Below, piece after piece: positions 15,085 through 21,980 of a stretch of DNA of 22,654 nucleotides. The DNA is from a virus, in IMG/VR virus record IMGVR_UViG_3300034279_001376, positions 108,776-131,429 of that record. One strand, written 5' to 3'. The translations under genes and the position numbers were made by a program. A model generated the notes under the pieces. The model made no database searches and was not told where the DNA came from. It saw nothing but the letters and a program-made list of their open reading frames with translations. The first letter of the stretch is position 1, and the number at the start of each line of letters is the position of its first letter.

Positions 15085-15297
15085 ATGAATTTAACACAAA
15101 TAATATTAGCACTGATAGGTGCAACTGTTCTTATACAAAGTTTCTGCGTTTACTTTGTAGTAAAAGGGTCTTTGCAGAAGAGCCAACAGCCCTATGACTC
15201 GATACTCTGCATTAGAAACCTTATGGGAATATTGTTCATAACAGATGTAATTTTTATAATGCTTTTAATGGCAACTATTTTAGCGAAAAGTTTATGA
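15085..15297 (+). CDS. Two-span membrane protein
   Basis: The ATG at 15085 lies one base after the previous stop and gives 70 residues; an earlier in-frame ATG at 15040 would place basic residues encoded inside the upstream gene before the first membrane span. Hydrophobic spans lie at about 5-26 and 46-67, with a short polar loop. A holin-like shape, but it is far from the lysis operon and on the other strand, so I do not call it a holin. Confidence 0.65.
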   Translation: MNLTQIILALIGATVLIQSFCVYFVVKGSLQKSQQPYDSILCIRNLMGILFITDVIFIMLLMATILAKSL

Positions 15298-15485
15298 GTC
15301 TTATTGAAGAATTACTAGACGAAATCATTCGAGTTGCTAAATTACAAGCATTGTATTACAGTTATGAAAGTAATTATTTTAAAAACCAATTGATAGAAAT
15401 GGCTTTAGAAAAAGCAAAACAAAGTATAATCAATGGTTACGGGCTTCTCGAATCACTTGCAACCTTACAACAATTTAAAGAATGA
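15294..15485 (+). CDS. Unrecognised helical small protein
   Basis: A 63-residue helical, acidic product (MSLIEELLDEIIRVAK at the start). ATGA overlaps on both sides (15294 and 15482). No family recognised. Confidence 0.65.
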   Translation: MSLIEELLDEIIRVAKLQALYYSYESNYFKNQLIEMALEKAKQSIINGYGLLESLATLQQFKE

Positions 15486-16483
15486 AACACGCAAAAATTA
15501 ATGAAGAAGACACAGTGGCTTTTACTTGTCCTTTACTAGCCACACCTTTAGTTTTGAACCAAAAAAATATCCCACTGTTTGAGCAGTTGGGAATTAACAT
15601 CATATTACCTAATGATGGGTTGTATGACAACAGAGATCATTTTCTTTTAAGAACTCCATTAGAATTAATAGAAAATTATTCCGAACCTTTAGACCAATCT
15701 ATTAAAATTTGCATAGACTGGAAAAATGGTGCTTCAAGGATTTTACACTCCACTATATTAGAAATGAAAGAAATTCATGGAAATAACATGATTTTAATGG
15801 CAGGTAATGTAGGAAGCCAAGAAGCCTTTTTAGAATTGGCAAAAACAGGTGTAGATTACATTCGAGTAGGCTTGGATTCCTTTATAACAAGAAATGTAGG
15901 AGTGGGAGAAAATCTTGAAGGATTAGTTTGGAATTGTGCTAAACAGGTAAAATGGTACAAAGAGCAGTACGCTATGACGGAAGAAGAAGGATTTGAAGAT
16001 TATTACAGGAGACAAGGGTTTTCTAAAAACATGGATTTGGCTTTAGAACATTATGAAAATTCTAAAAAAATATCCAAGGTTAAAATAGTGGCAGATAATA
16101 TAACTGAATATGTAAAGTACTGTAAAAAATACGGATTTGCAAAAAACGGTTATGCTGCTATTAACAAACTAATAGACTGTGGGGCTGACCTTGTAATACC
16201 TGATAAAATCTTTTTACAATGCTTAGAAAGTGATGGAGAGAGAAGGGTAAAAGAAGAAGGAGACTATTACACAATTGCAGAACTTAAAGACTGGTTGGGG
16301 GAATTTACAGAATTAGAAGATCATTTTGGAGATGGGCTGTGTGTGGAATCAAAAGGTCTTTCAGAAAAAGAGTACATAACTGCAAAATGGACAATCAGAG
16401 ATTGGATGCTTGGCTCGCAAGAAAACAAATTATTTGGGTTCAGAAATTCATATTTAAAATATTTAAACTACACAGGAAAATGA
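15482..16483 (+). CDS. IMP dehydrogenase/GMP reductase-like barrel without catalytic Cys
   Basis: The 333-residue product resembles the TIM barrel of IMP dehydrogenase and GMP reductase. Residues 106-142 read MAGNVGSQEAFLELAKTG, then VDYIRVGLDS and an ITRNVGVG loop. This parallels the family's AGNV...G[AV]D...VG...TR..GVG. Residues 201-245 (KIVADNI, then AINKLIDCGADLVIP) parallel the ADGGI/GAD phosphate-binding part. In active enzymes the loop has GSICTTR with a nucleophilic Cys; here the equivalent is DSFITR, with no Cys. Length fits GMP reductase, with no CBS domains. It may bind a purine nucleotide without classic dehydrogenase or reductase chemistry, or use different chemistry. ATGA overlap at the 3' end. 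Confidence 0.75.
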   Translation: MKHAKINEEDTVAFTCPLLATPLVLNQKNIPLFEQLGINIILPNDGLYDNRDHFLLRTPLELIENYSEPLDQSIKICIDWKNGASRILHSTILEMKEIHGNNMILMAGNVGSQEAFLELAKTGVDYIRVGLDSFITRNVGVGENLEGLVWNCAKQVKWYKEQYAMTEEEGFEDYYRRQGFSKNMDLALEHYENSKKISKVKIVADNITEYVKYCKKYGFAKNGYAAINKLIDCGADLVIPDKIFLQCLESDGERRVKEEGDYYTIAELKDWLGEFTELEDHFGDGLCVESKGLSEKEYITAKWTIRDWMLGSQENKLFGFRNSYLKYLNYTGK

Positions 16484-17007
16484 GATTAACAGCATTATTT
16501 TTATTATTTGCTTTTACAGCAAATACACAGTCTATTAAAGACTACATCATTAAGTACGAGGCTTATTGCAACGAACTGGTTCCAGATACAGTAACCCAAT
16601 ATGGAAAAGTAACCAAAGAATGCTACCCGGTTTACAATAAAGAAGGAGTATTGACTTCTTATTTTTGTGTAAACAAAGACACTACTTGGCTACCAGTAAA
16701 ATGTGAAATATTCAAAGACAGAGGACTTAGTATTGGTTATAGTTCTGGAATTATTACTAATGGGCAGTTTGGGACTGGGATTACTTTAACTAGAAATGGG
16801 GTAACAAACGATGGAAAAACTTTACGGATTTATTCCAATGAAATAGCGGAAGAAGAGATTACACGTTTACATGTTTGCATGGTTAAAAGGCAACCCATAG
16901 AACCATTTGGTTGGGATTTTTGGAATTTTATAAAACCCACTGATGAAACAATACAGGTTTTTCTTTCATTATCGAAAGCAAACAGAAAGTATGACAGTGC
17001 ATTTTAG
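16480..17007 (+). CDS. Exported protein with Sec signal peptide
   Basis: The ATG at 16480 overlaps the previous stop (ATGA) and begins with a typical signal peptide: MRLTALFLLFAFTANTQS, cleaved near residues 14-18. The longer frame from 16339 lies mostly inside the upstream gene and would bury that signal. The 175-residue product has at least five Cys in the mature part (about 30, 48, 63, 75, 133), which could form disulfides outside the cytoplasm. There is no lipobox Cys at the cleavage site. No family recognised. Confidence 0.7.
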   Translation: MRLTALFLLFAFTANTQSIKDYIIKYEAYCNELVPDTVTQYGKVTKECYPVYNKEGVLTSYFCVNKDTTWLPVKCEIFKDRGLSIGYSSGIITNGQFGTGITLTRNGVTNDGKTLRIYSNEIAEEEITRLHVCMVKRQPIEPFGWDFWNFIKPTDETIQVFLSLSKANRKYDSAF

Positions 17008-17152
17008 AGGAAAATGTTACCCTTGTAAAATAGTAAACTGTTTAGTTGCTTGTCATACTAAATACAATATTGCTCAACCAAAACTTGTTTTGAGAGGTTG
17101 GTGTACTGAAATTAAAATCAGTAAAGATTCAAATACTATAACTATACAATAA
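16991..17152 (+). CDS. 53-residue Cys-containing phage protein
   Basis: The start is set at the ATG at 16991, overlapping the upstream gene by 17 bases; an in-frame ATG at 16943 would add 16 residues with no sign of conservation. The product begins MTVHFRGKCYPCKIVNC and contains PKLVLRGWC. The combination of a short beta hairpin with FRGK and a later LVLRG resembles a recurrent small phage family of unknown role. Its TAA shares a base with the next ATG. Confidence 0.65.
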   Translation: MTVHFRGKCYPCKIVNCLVACHTKYNIAQPKLVLRGWCTEIKISKDSNTITIQ

Positions 17153-17481
17153 TGGAAGAAACTATTAAATTTGAAACTGCAAAACTAGCAGAAGAAAAAG
17201 GTTATAAGTTTGAGTATATAGGGGGCACTCTAGTCAGTGTCCCAATTCAGAGTGTTCTACAAAGGTGGTTAAGATGTGAACATGACATTCACATAGCAAT
17301 ATTGTACACGGGAGAATTTGATGAAGATTTTGATTATCATTATGAAATACTTTATTTCCAAGGCAATGAAAAAAATAAGTACTTAAATGCAAAACGCATT
17401 ACTTACACGGATAATCATGGTTGTGCTTCTTACGAAATAGCATTAGAAAAAGCACTATTTAAATCATTAGAATTAATATGA
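17152..17481 (+). CDS. Tandem paralog 1, FExAKLAEEKG family
   Basis: A 109-residue product: FETAKLAEEKGY near the start, PIQSVLQRWLRCEHDIHIAIL in the middle, and YEIALEKALFKSLELI at the end. The same layout occurs in the next gene. I know the pattern from small uncharacterised proteins in Bacteroidota phages and prophages, often in several copies. ATGA overlap with the next gene. Confidence 0.75.
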   Translation: MEETIKFETAKLAEEKGYKFEYIGGTLVSVPIQSVLQRWLRCEHDIHIAILYTGEFDEDFDYHYEILYFQGNEKNKYLNAKRITYTDNHGCASYEIALEKALFKSLELI

Positions 17482-17948
17482 AAGAAGATATTACAGGGTT
17501 TGAAGTAGCAAAACTTGCTGCTGAAAAAGGTTTTGACTGGAAGACTAAACATTGGTATGACCAAACTGGAACTTTAAACCCAACTAAAGGTATGAGAGGT
17601 TCAATGAGTTATGAGAGAGTTGCTTACGCTCCTAGTCAGTTCTTACTTCAAAAATGGTTACGTGAAGTACACAATATTCACATAACTGTAAATTTTCATA
17701 GTCATCCTCAATTAGAAAAAGATTGGTATGAAATGTGGATTTCAAGCAAACATAATGATTTTAGAGGGCACAACCTACTGCTTATGAAACGAATTGAAGC
17801 AAGAGCAAAGAAAGTAAATTGGCTTGATTCCCCCGAAGAATATGGAATGTTTCCAACACATCAACAAGCATTAGAATCAGGATTACTTTACTCACTAAAT
17901 TTAATAACATGTTTGAAAGACACCATCACAGACAACACCCACACTTAG
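17478..17948 (+). CDS. Tandem paralog 2, FExAKLAxEKG family
   Basis: A 156-residue product that repeats the neighbour's plan: FEVAKLAAEKGFDW, then PSQFLLQKWLREVHNIHITV, and HQQALESGLLYSLNLI near the end. It has an extra loop after the first motif (HWYDQTGTLNPTKG). The ends match paralog 1 best, suggesting an old duplication followed by divergence. Function unknown. Confidence 0.75.
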   Translation: MKEDITGFEVAKLAAEKGFDWKTKHWYDQTGTLNPTKGMRGSMSYERVAYAPSQFLLQKWLREVHNIHITVNFHSHPQLEKDWYEMWISSKHNDFRGHNLLLMKRIEARAKKVNWLDSPEEYGMFPTHQQALESGLLYSLNLITCLKDTITDNTHT

Positions 17949-18121
17949 TTCTTGAAAAGCCAGATCATATTACTGACGAAGAATGGGTGGCTATGAGAAA
18001 TGTACAAAAGAAAATAGCAGTATGGGACCCAGAGAGAGATATAGAAATTCCAGAAAATCCAGAACCTTTAAACTTAAAATTCGATGATACAACGGCTCAT
18101 ATCTACGTTAACAATAGGTAA
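17909..18121 (+). CDS. Unrecognised small protein with His-rich start
   Basis: A 70-residue product beginning MFERHHHRQHPH, then an acidic and Pro-rich part (WDPERDIEIPENPEPLNLK). It overlaps paralog 2 by 40 bases and the next gene by 38, so translation is supported mainly by filling the gap. The His cluster could bind metal; no evidence beyond composition. Confidence 0.5.
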   Translation: MFERHHHRQHPHLVLEKPDHITDEEWVAMRNVQKKIAVWDPERDIEIPENPEPLNLKFDDTTAHIYVNNR

Positions 18122-18500
18122 GAAGGGATTTTTTTTACTGTTTGCTTTGGCAAATGCAGATTTTCTCTTAAAAATGTGGGCAAGAAAACAACCAGAAGAA
18201 TGGGTAGGTTTTCTTTATCCTTGTCAACATGCTCTCCCAATAACTCTTCACTACTTTATAGCAATAGTACTGGCAGCAGTGTTTTGTATTATTGTCAAAG
18301 TAGACAAAGAGCATTTGTTCTGGCATTGGCTATGGATTATAGGGGCTTTGTCTAACTTAACTGAACGAGCAATTTACGGAAGTGTAACAGACATGATACC
18401 TATTCAACTCTTCGGGACAAAGTGGGTCATTTTCAACCTAGCAGATGTTTACCTTTTGGGAATATTTGTAACATATAAAAATATATGGAAAAAAACTTAA
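18084..18500 (+). CDS. lspA: Signal peptidase II (LspA)-like peptidase
   Basis: The 138-residue product has four likely membrane spans (about 15-33, 51-72, 78-96, 114-132). Sequence conserved in LspA is present: Asp26 and Lys30 in NADFLLK; Asn91, Arg95 and Asp103 in GALSNLTERAIYGSVTDMI; Asn118 and Asp121 in FNLADVY. Asp103 and Asp121 correspond to the catalytic Asp pair (D124 and D143 in the P. aeruginosa enzyme), and the N-R-D spacing matches. LspA removes signal peptides of lipid-modified prolipoproteins in the inner membrane. Host enzymes are typically around 150-200 residues, so this is a compact form. The only ATG in frame is 18084, inside the previous gene. No clear lipoprotein is encoded nearby. 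Confidence 0.82.
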   Translation: MIQRLISTLTIGKKGFFLLFALANADFLLKMWARKQPEEWVGFLYPCQHALPITLHYFIAIVLAAVFCIIVKVDKEHLFWHWLWIIGALSNLTERAIYGSVTDMIPIQLFGTKWVIFNLADVYLLGIFVTYKNIWKKT

Positions 18501-18829
18501 AATTTAAAGACTACGCAGACATGGAACAGATTTTTAACATTTTTGTGCTAATGTCCAAACCAGACTTGCTTACTATGTATTTGGCAGCAAAAGCAGAAAC
18601 TGGCATTGACCCTATTGAATCTTTTACTTGGAGAAAATACCGAGTTAGAAAATACAAAAAGGTTTGGTTGGATTTTATTTTTCCTGCATACAAATACGAA
18701 GGTCACAAAGGAACCATAATTTTTGCATACCTTTGTAACGGAGATTGGAAAAAGAGACTAATAAATCTCACAGTTTTGGAAAAAGAATTTATCAGTAGAT
18801 TAAACAGATTATTGGATGATAAAATATAA
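18485..18829 (+). CDS. Unrecognised basic protein
   Basis: A 114-residue product with a helical start (DMEQIFNIFVLMSKPDLLTM), a very basic aromatic middle (TWRKYRVRKYKKVW) and a final helix. It overlaps the lspA-like gene by 16 bases. No family recognised; a nucleic-acid or membrane-surface contact is only a guess from charge. Confidence 0.68.
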   Translation: MEKNLKFKDYADMEQIFNIFVLMSKPDLLTMYLAAKAETGIDPIESFTWRKYRVRKYKKVWLDFIFPAYKYEGHKGTIIFAYLCNGDWKKRLINLTVLEKEFISRLNRLLDDKI

Positions 18830-18843
18830 ATCAATACTAAAAG

Positions 18844-19098
18844 ATGCAAATAGTTAAAAGTCTTACAGTAATAACCAAGGCTAGAAAGCAGTATCCTTGT
18901 GATGGGTTTTCCTTTTTGTTAGACACGCCATTTGATTCTGTGTATGAACCTAGGTTTAATCAATTACCAGAAGTTATTCTAAAAGGAGAAGAGTATTACT
19001 ACTTGAAGAAAAAAACTGAAACAGGAATGCAAGGAAGAAAAGTAAACCAAGAAGTTTACAAATTTTTATTAGAACTTAATTTAATTACATTTATATGA
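18844..19098 (+). CDS. Unrecognised small protein
   Basis: An 84-residue product: basic start (VKSLTVITKARKQYPCDG), mixed middle, and a final helix (NQEVYKFLLELNLITFI). ATGA overlap with the next gene at 19095. No family recognised. Confidence 0.65.
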   Translation: MQIVKSLTVITKARKQYPCDGFSFLLDTPFDSVYEPRFNQLPEVILKGEEYYYLKKKTETGMQGRKVNQEVYKFLLELNLITFI

Positions 19099-19520
19099 AG
19101 TTTATCAATTACAAATTTGTCCAAGAAAATAATGGACAAGAAACTATTTGTGCTCTCAATTTAGAAAATGTGGCACAAGTAACCCCTGTTAAAAATGATG
19201 AAGGGTTTGTGAAATTTCTCCAAATTCTTACAGATTTACCAACAGAGCAAGGTTTTAAATCTTATCCTGTTAACGGTACAGTGGATTCTGAGGGAAGAAT
19301 CAAAATGAACCGTAAAGGTGAGGCTGAGATTAAATTTGTCAACAAATCCACTCAAACCCATTTTTTTATTTTGATTCGTGATGAAGCAGACATTAAAAGG
19401 TTAATGCCTGTTTTTGGGATTGATCCTAGTGAATTTAAGTATTTGAGTGAAATGCCAGCACCAGAGGTTGTACCAGAGGTTGTACCAGAAGCGGAAATAA
19501 TCCCAATGGTAGAAGGTTAA
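19095..19520 (+). CDS. Unrecognised protein with PEVV repeat tail
   Basis: The last + strand gene, 141 residues. It has a beta-rich start (MKFINYKFVQENNGQE), a central TQTHFFILIRDEADIKRLMPVFGI and a flexible tail with two exact PEVV units followed by PEAEIIP. It ends four bases before the hairpin at 19524. Function unknown. Confidence 0.72.
   Translation: MKFINYKFVQENNGQETICALNLENVAQVTPVKNDEGFVKFLQILTDLPTEQGFKSYPVNGTVDSEGRIKMNRKGEAEIKFVNKSTQTHFFILIRDEADIKRLMPVFGIDPSEFKYLSEMPAPEVVPEVVPEAEIIPMVEG
19461..19484 (+). repeat. Two exact 12-base repeats encoding PEVV
   Basis: CCAGAGGTTGTA occurs twice back to back, followed by a partial third unit (CCAGAA). It is in frame and encodes the proline-rich tail of the last + strand gene. 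Copy number could vary between relatives by replication slippage. Confidence 0.7.
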
Positions 19521-19523
19521 AAA

Positions 19524-19558
19524 AGAAAGGGGGTGTCTTATACAGGCACTCCCTTTCT
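19524..19558. terminator. Bidirectional terminator between convergent operons
   Basis: A 12-pair stem (A-GAAAGGGGGTG with CACTCCCTTTC-T, one G-T pair) with an 11-base loop. Read on the - strand it is followed by a run of six T, the classic Rho-independent form, and so ends the lysis operon. Read on the + strand it directly follows the last gene but has a poor T-run. It separates the two convergent gene blocks. Confidence 0.75.
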
Positions 19559-19589
19559 AGGATTAAAAAAATTTCCTGACGACTAAACC

Positions 19590-19964
19590 TTACGCATCAG
19601 GATTTAATACTGGGTCTGTTGGTTTTAAACGTGCCTCACGTACTTTACGCAAAGTCACAGCCAACTGACCAGCCAATTTAACAAACTCAAGTGTGAGTTC
19701 TTCTGCAAGGTCATTACGAAGTTCTAGTTCACTCTGGATGAGTGCTGAAACTTCTGCAACTTCTGCTGCGGAAAGATCACCTAGTTCACTAGGAATAAGG
19801 TTTGCATCTTTAATGGCTGCACCTGCTACCTTTAGGGGGGATAGGACAAAGGCTGCATCAAACATGTTTACTTTACCATCTTCCAAGGCAGATGTACCTG
19901 CACTTACAAGCCTACAAGCAAATGTTACCATCTCGCTTGTCTGAATAATACCAAATTTTTCCAT
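19590..19964 (-). CDS. Helical protein at the end of the lysis operon
   Basis: I use the ATG at 19964, giving 124 residues (MEKFGIIQTSEMV...), because the longer start at 20006 would add 14 residues overlapping the upstream gene. The product is helical with an Asp-Gly turn (LEDGKVNMFDAAFVLSPL), an Ala-rich middle (SAAEVAEVSALIQSELELR) and a Pro-containing end. The pattern is familiar from Bacteroidota phage and prophage proteins next to lysis genes. The role is unknown; the Asp-rich turn could be a calcium loop, unproven. A terminator follows. Confidence 0.72.
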   Translation of the reverse strand: MEKFGIIQTSEMVTFACRLVSAGTSALEDGKVNMFDAAFVLSPLKVAGAAIKDANLIPSELGDLSAAEVAEVSALIQSELELRNDLAEELTLEFVKLAGQLAVTLRKVREARLKPTDPVLNPDA

Positions 19965-19984
19965 AATTGTGTAAAATTTAAAAA

Positions 19985-20686
19985 TTACAGTACAAAGGTA
20001 CTCCAATCAAACTTAGTACCATAGGATTTAAAGTTAATTTTTTGTTGTGTGACCAATTCAGAGGCTGCTTTGGTCCAACTAAGCAAAGGATGCCCTGTGT
20101 AAGTCTTAAACATAGTCTCCGTAAACAATCCATTTACCTCACCGTCTAAGGCTGGTTGTGACTCAGCAGATGCGTTTATGGAAAGAAAACTACACTTCAA
20201 AATCCTAGATTTAATAGGAATAGGAGCCGGAATAGGTAAAGTGGCTTTAATGGATTTTCTAATTCCTAAAGCATTTCTATGGACTCCACCACTAAAGCAA
20301 CAGTCAAAAATTCCCACAACTTTGATACCTTTTTTGATAGTGGCCAAGTTGTTGTTAAAATTCTTGTCCAAGAAAATCCGATTGTAAAAGCAAAATGCTT
20401 CATCCAATTCATCCTTCTCAGATTTCGAGGTTGAGGGGACTTGAGTTCCATGACCTGAATACATAATGTAAATGGTGTCTCCCTCAACTGCTTTTACTTT
20501 AACCGAGTGTAAACACCCTAGGAAATTTTCAGGAGTTGCTTCTTCGTTCAAAAGGACTTGAAATTCATCCGGTTTTATCAGATTTATCCAAGTGTTTACA
20601 TCATTGATACAACCTCTCAGGGCTCCATCAGTTCCATAATATTCAGGGTCTATTTTGTTCAGACCCATAAGAATTGCGTATTTCAT
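19985..20686 (-). CDS. Caspase/metacaspase-like (peptidase C14) protease
   Basis: The 233-residue product starts YAILMGLNKIDP, then LRGCINDVNTW, as in metacaspase-type caspase folds. The catalytic dyad is visible: His79 in YSGHGTQVP and Cys130 in DCCFSGG. Substrate-pocket acidic residues are suggested by KDELDEAF (Asp92, Asp95), and a later ASAESQPALDG followed by GLFTETMF matches the family's SAxxxQxA and G-x-[FL]-T segments. There is no signal peptide, so it should act in the cytoplasm. Such enzymes cut after Asp (caspases) or Lys/Arg (metacaspases); the acidic pocket favours basic residues. It lies between the endolysin and the last gene of the lysis operon. Confidence 0.85.
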   Translation of the reverse strand: MKYAILMGLNKIDPEYYGTDGALRGCINDVNTWINLIKPDEFQVLLNEEATPENFLGCLHSVKVKAVEGDTIYIMYSGHGTQVPSTSKSEKDELDEAFCFYNRIFLDKNFNNNLATIKKGIKVVGIFDCCFSGGVHRNALGIRKSIKATLPIPAPIPIKSRILKCSFLSINASAESQPALDGEVNGLFTETMFKTYTGHPLLSWTKAASELVTQQKINFKSYGTKFDWSTFVL

Positions 20687-20701
20687 ATTATACCTGTTGG
20701 T

Positions 20702-21370
20702 TTACATAATTTTGTCCCAATCAAAAATAGGAGACAAGTCAAACTTGTTCAGCCTAAAATCTGTATGAGTTGTGATGCCTTTGAAATTAATGACTTCATT
20801 AGAATATCCTTTAGTGTATCTTACATTAGGGATTGCGTAAAGGGCACAAAGTTTGTTCTTAATCAATTTAAGGCTTACATATTGAGCCTCAGTGTACTTT
20901 GAGAAGTATCTAACATTTACATTGCCAAATCTTTTCCAAGGTTTGCTTTCCTCGTATAAATGTGTGTCAGTCATTTTACAATGTGGTCTTCCTAAGTAAT
21001 TGAAAAGAATATCTCCTTTACGTACTAGAAATCCCCAATTGCTCAGTTCTATTCCTATACTTATACGAGATTGAGCCTCATTACCTCCTAAAGCACCTTT
21101 ACCCAGATGCCACGCCCAAAATCTAGGATGGTGCAGCATGACTATTTTTCCTTGAGGAGAAATAAGAAAAGCAACACTTACTGTGCTAGATAAAAGAGTA
21201 ATAAGATCCCCTTCAAACCCGCCAGCAGTGTGATGAATTACTATTTTGGATTTTCTACCCGCCTCATTAAAGAAGTGCTTAGTGAGTTTATTGTTTGAAT
21301 AAACTTCTATTCCATTGTAATTAGTGAGTGCAAACCCGTAATTTGCGAGGATTACTTCTTCACTTTTCAT
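20702..21370 (-). CDS. Endolysin, N-acetylmuramoyl-L-alanine amidase
   Basis: The 222-residue product is an amidase_2/PGRP-type enzyme that cuts the bond between N-acetylmuramic acid and L-alanine of peptidoglycan. Visible signatures: IVIHHTAGG (zinc ligand His46), SVAFLISPQGKIV, WAWHLG, SIGIELSN (Glu108), and THTDF with His202, then KFDLSPIFDWD with Asp211 as the third likely ligand. The extra N-terminal 40 residues are not a signal peptide, so release to the cell wall needs a holin; two holin-like genes precede it. ATGA overlap with the upstream gene. Confidence 0.87.
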   Translation of the reverse strand: MKSEEVILANYGFALTNYNGIEVYSNNKLTKHFFNEAGRKSKIVIHHTAGGFEGDLITLLSSTVSVAFLISPQGKIVMLHHPRFWAWHLGKGALGGNEAQSRISIGIELSNWGFLVRKGDILFNYLGRPHCKMTDTHLYEESKPWKRFGNVNVRYFSKYTEAQYVSLKLIKNKLCALYAIPNVRYTKGYSNEVINFKGITTHTDFRLNKFDLSPIFDWDKIM

Positions 21371-21621
21371 TTGTTAGATTGATCTATTTCAGGAAACTGG
21401 TACTCGGCTGCTTTTTGAGAAGTCCTTGGTGAAATCCCTGCCACTATACTTCCTAAGATAATAATAATAGTGTTGTCCACACTTTGATTGATGTTAATTA
21501 CGTCAGTGCTAAACAAAAGTAAAGTCCCACAAATTAATGTTTGAACTACCACATAAGTAATAGGGTTGCTTATCTTGAGTTTGTCAAGATAAAAAGCAAG
21601 AAATATTTGCACATTTTCCAT
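21367..21621 (-). CDS. Holin-like two-span membrane protein
   Basis: An 84-residue protein with spans at about 20-38 and 51-63 and a polar, charged C-terminus (SQKAAEYQFPEIDQSNK). Size, two spans and position directly before the amidase, with an ATGA overlap, fit a small holin that opens the inner membrane at lysis. No sequence family is recognised, so the call depends on topology and context. Confidence 0.65.
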   Translation of the reverse strand: MENVQIFLAFYLDKLKISNPITYVVVQTLICGTLLLFSTDVININQSVDNTIIIILGSIVAGISPRTSQKAAEYQFPEIDQSNK

Positions 21622-21623
21622 AA

Positions 21624-21980
21624 TTATTTTTCTTTATTGTTGTTGTTACTTTTTGCAAAGGTATCTAAAATCTCAGAAACAATCTTGTTAAGTGTTTCTT
21701 TCCAAGGAAACTCTAAAGCAAGCCTCATTATAGTCATTCCCATTAAACCGCATATAAATGAAACAAAGGAAATGTTAAGAAAAGAAAAATGCTCTACAAT
21801 TTCAGGGCTTGCATACACCGAGAATATCACCCCCATTAAAAATTCTAAGAAATTGGACACAGTTTCTCTTTTTAAATACACATGCGAGTATATAAAATAT
21901 ACTGCACCTCCCATTATAGCATCTTTATAAGGGACAAGGAAAGACAGGATGCTGTCTATAAATTCAACGATTCTAGTCAT
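21624..21980 (-). CDS. Holin-like three-span membrane protein
   Basis: The ATG at 21980 gives 118 residues; a longer start at 22046 would overlap the upstream gene by 70 bases and add a basic, unconserved-looking leader. Hydrophobic spans lie at about 22-36, 45-58 and 68-88. The tail is polar with four consecutive Asn. It may be a second holin, an antiholin or a holin partner. ATGA overlap with the upstream gene; two bases before the next. Confidence 0.65.
   Translation of the reverse strand: MTRIVEFIDSILSFLVPYKDAIMGGAVYFIYSHVYLKRETVSNFLEFLMGVIFSVYASPEIVEHFSFLNISFVSFICGLMGMTIMRLALEFPWKETLNKIVSEILDTFAKSNNNNKEK

Noticed and set aside
15085-15297. Holin call for the two-span membrane protein
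   Set aside because: Right size and topology, but far from and opposite to the lysis genes; kept as membrane protein only.
16339-16479. N-terminal extension of the exported protein
   Set aside because: Lies inside the GuaB-like gene in another frame and would bury the signal peptide.
19693-19944. 83-codon + strand frame, Ser-rich
   Set aside because: Antisense of the last gene of the - strand operon; Ser/Ala bias comes from the complementary codons.
20558-20902. 114-codon + strand frame over the caspase and amidase genes
   Set aside because: Covers two genes with recognised catalytic motifs on the other strand; composition is not convincing.
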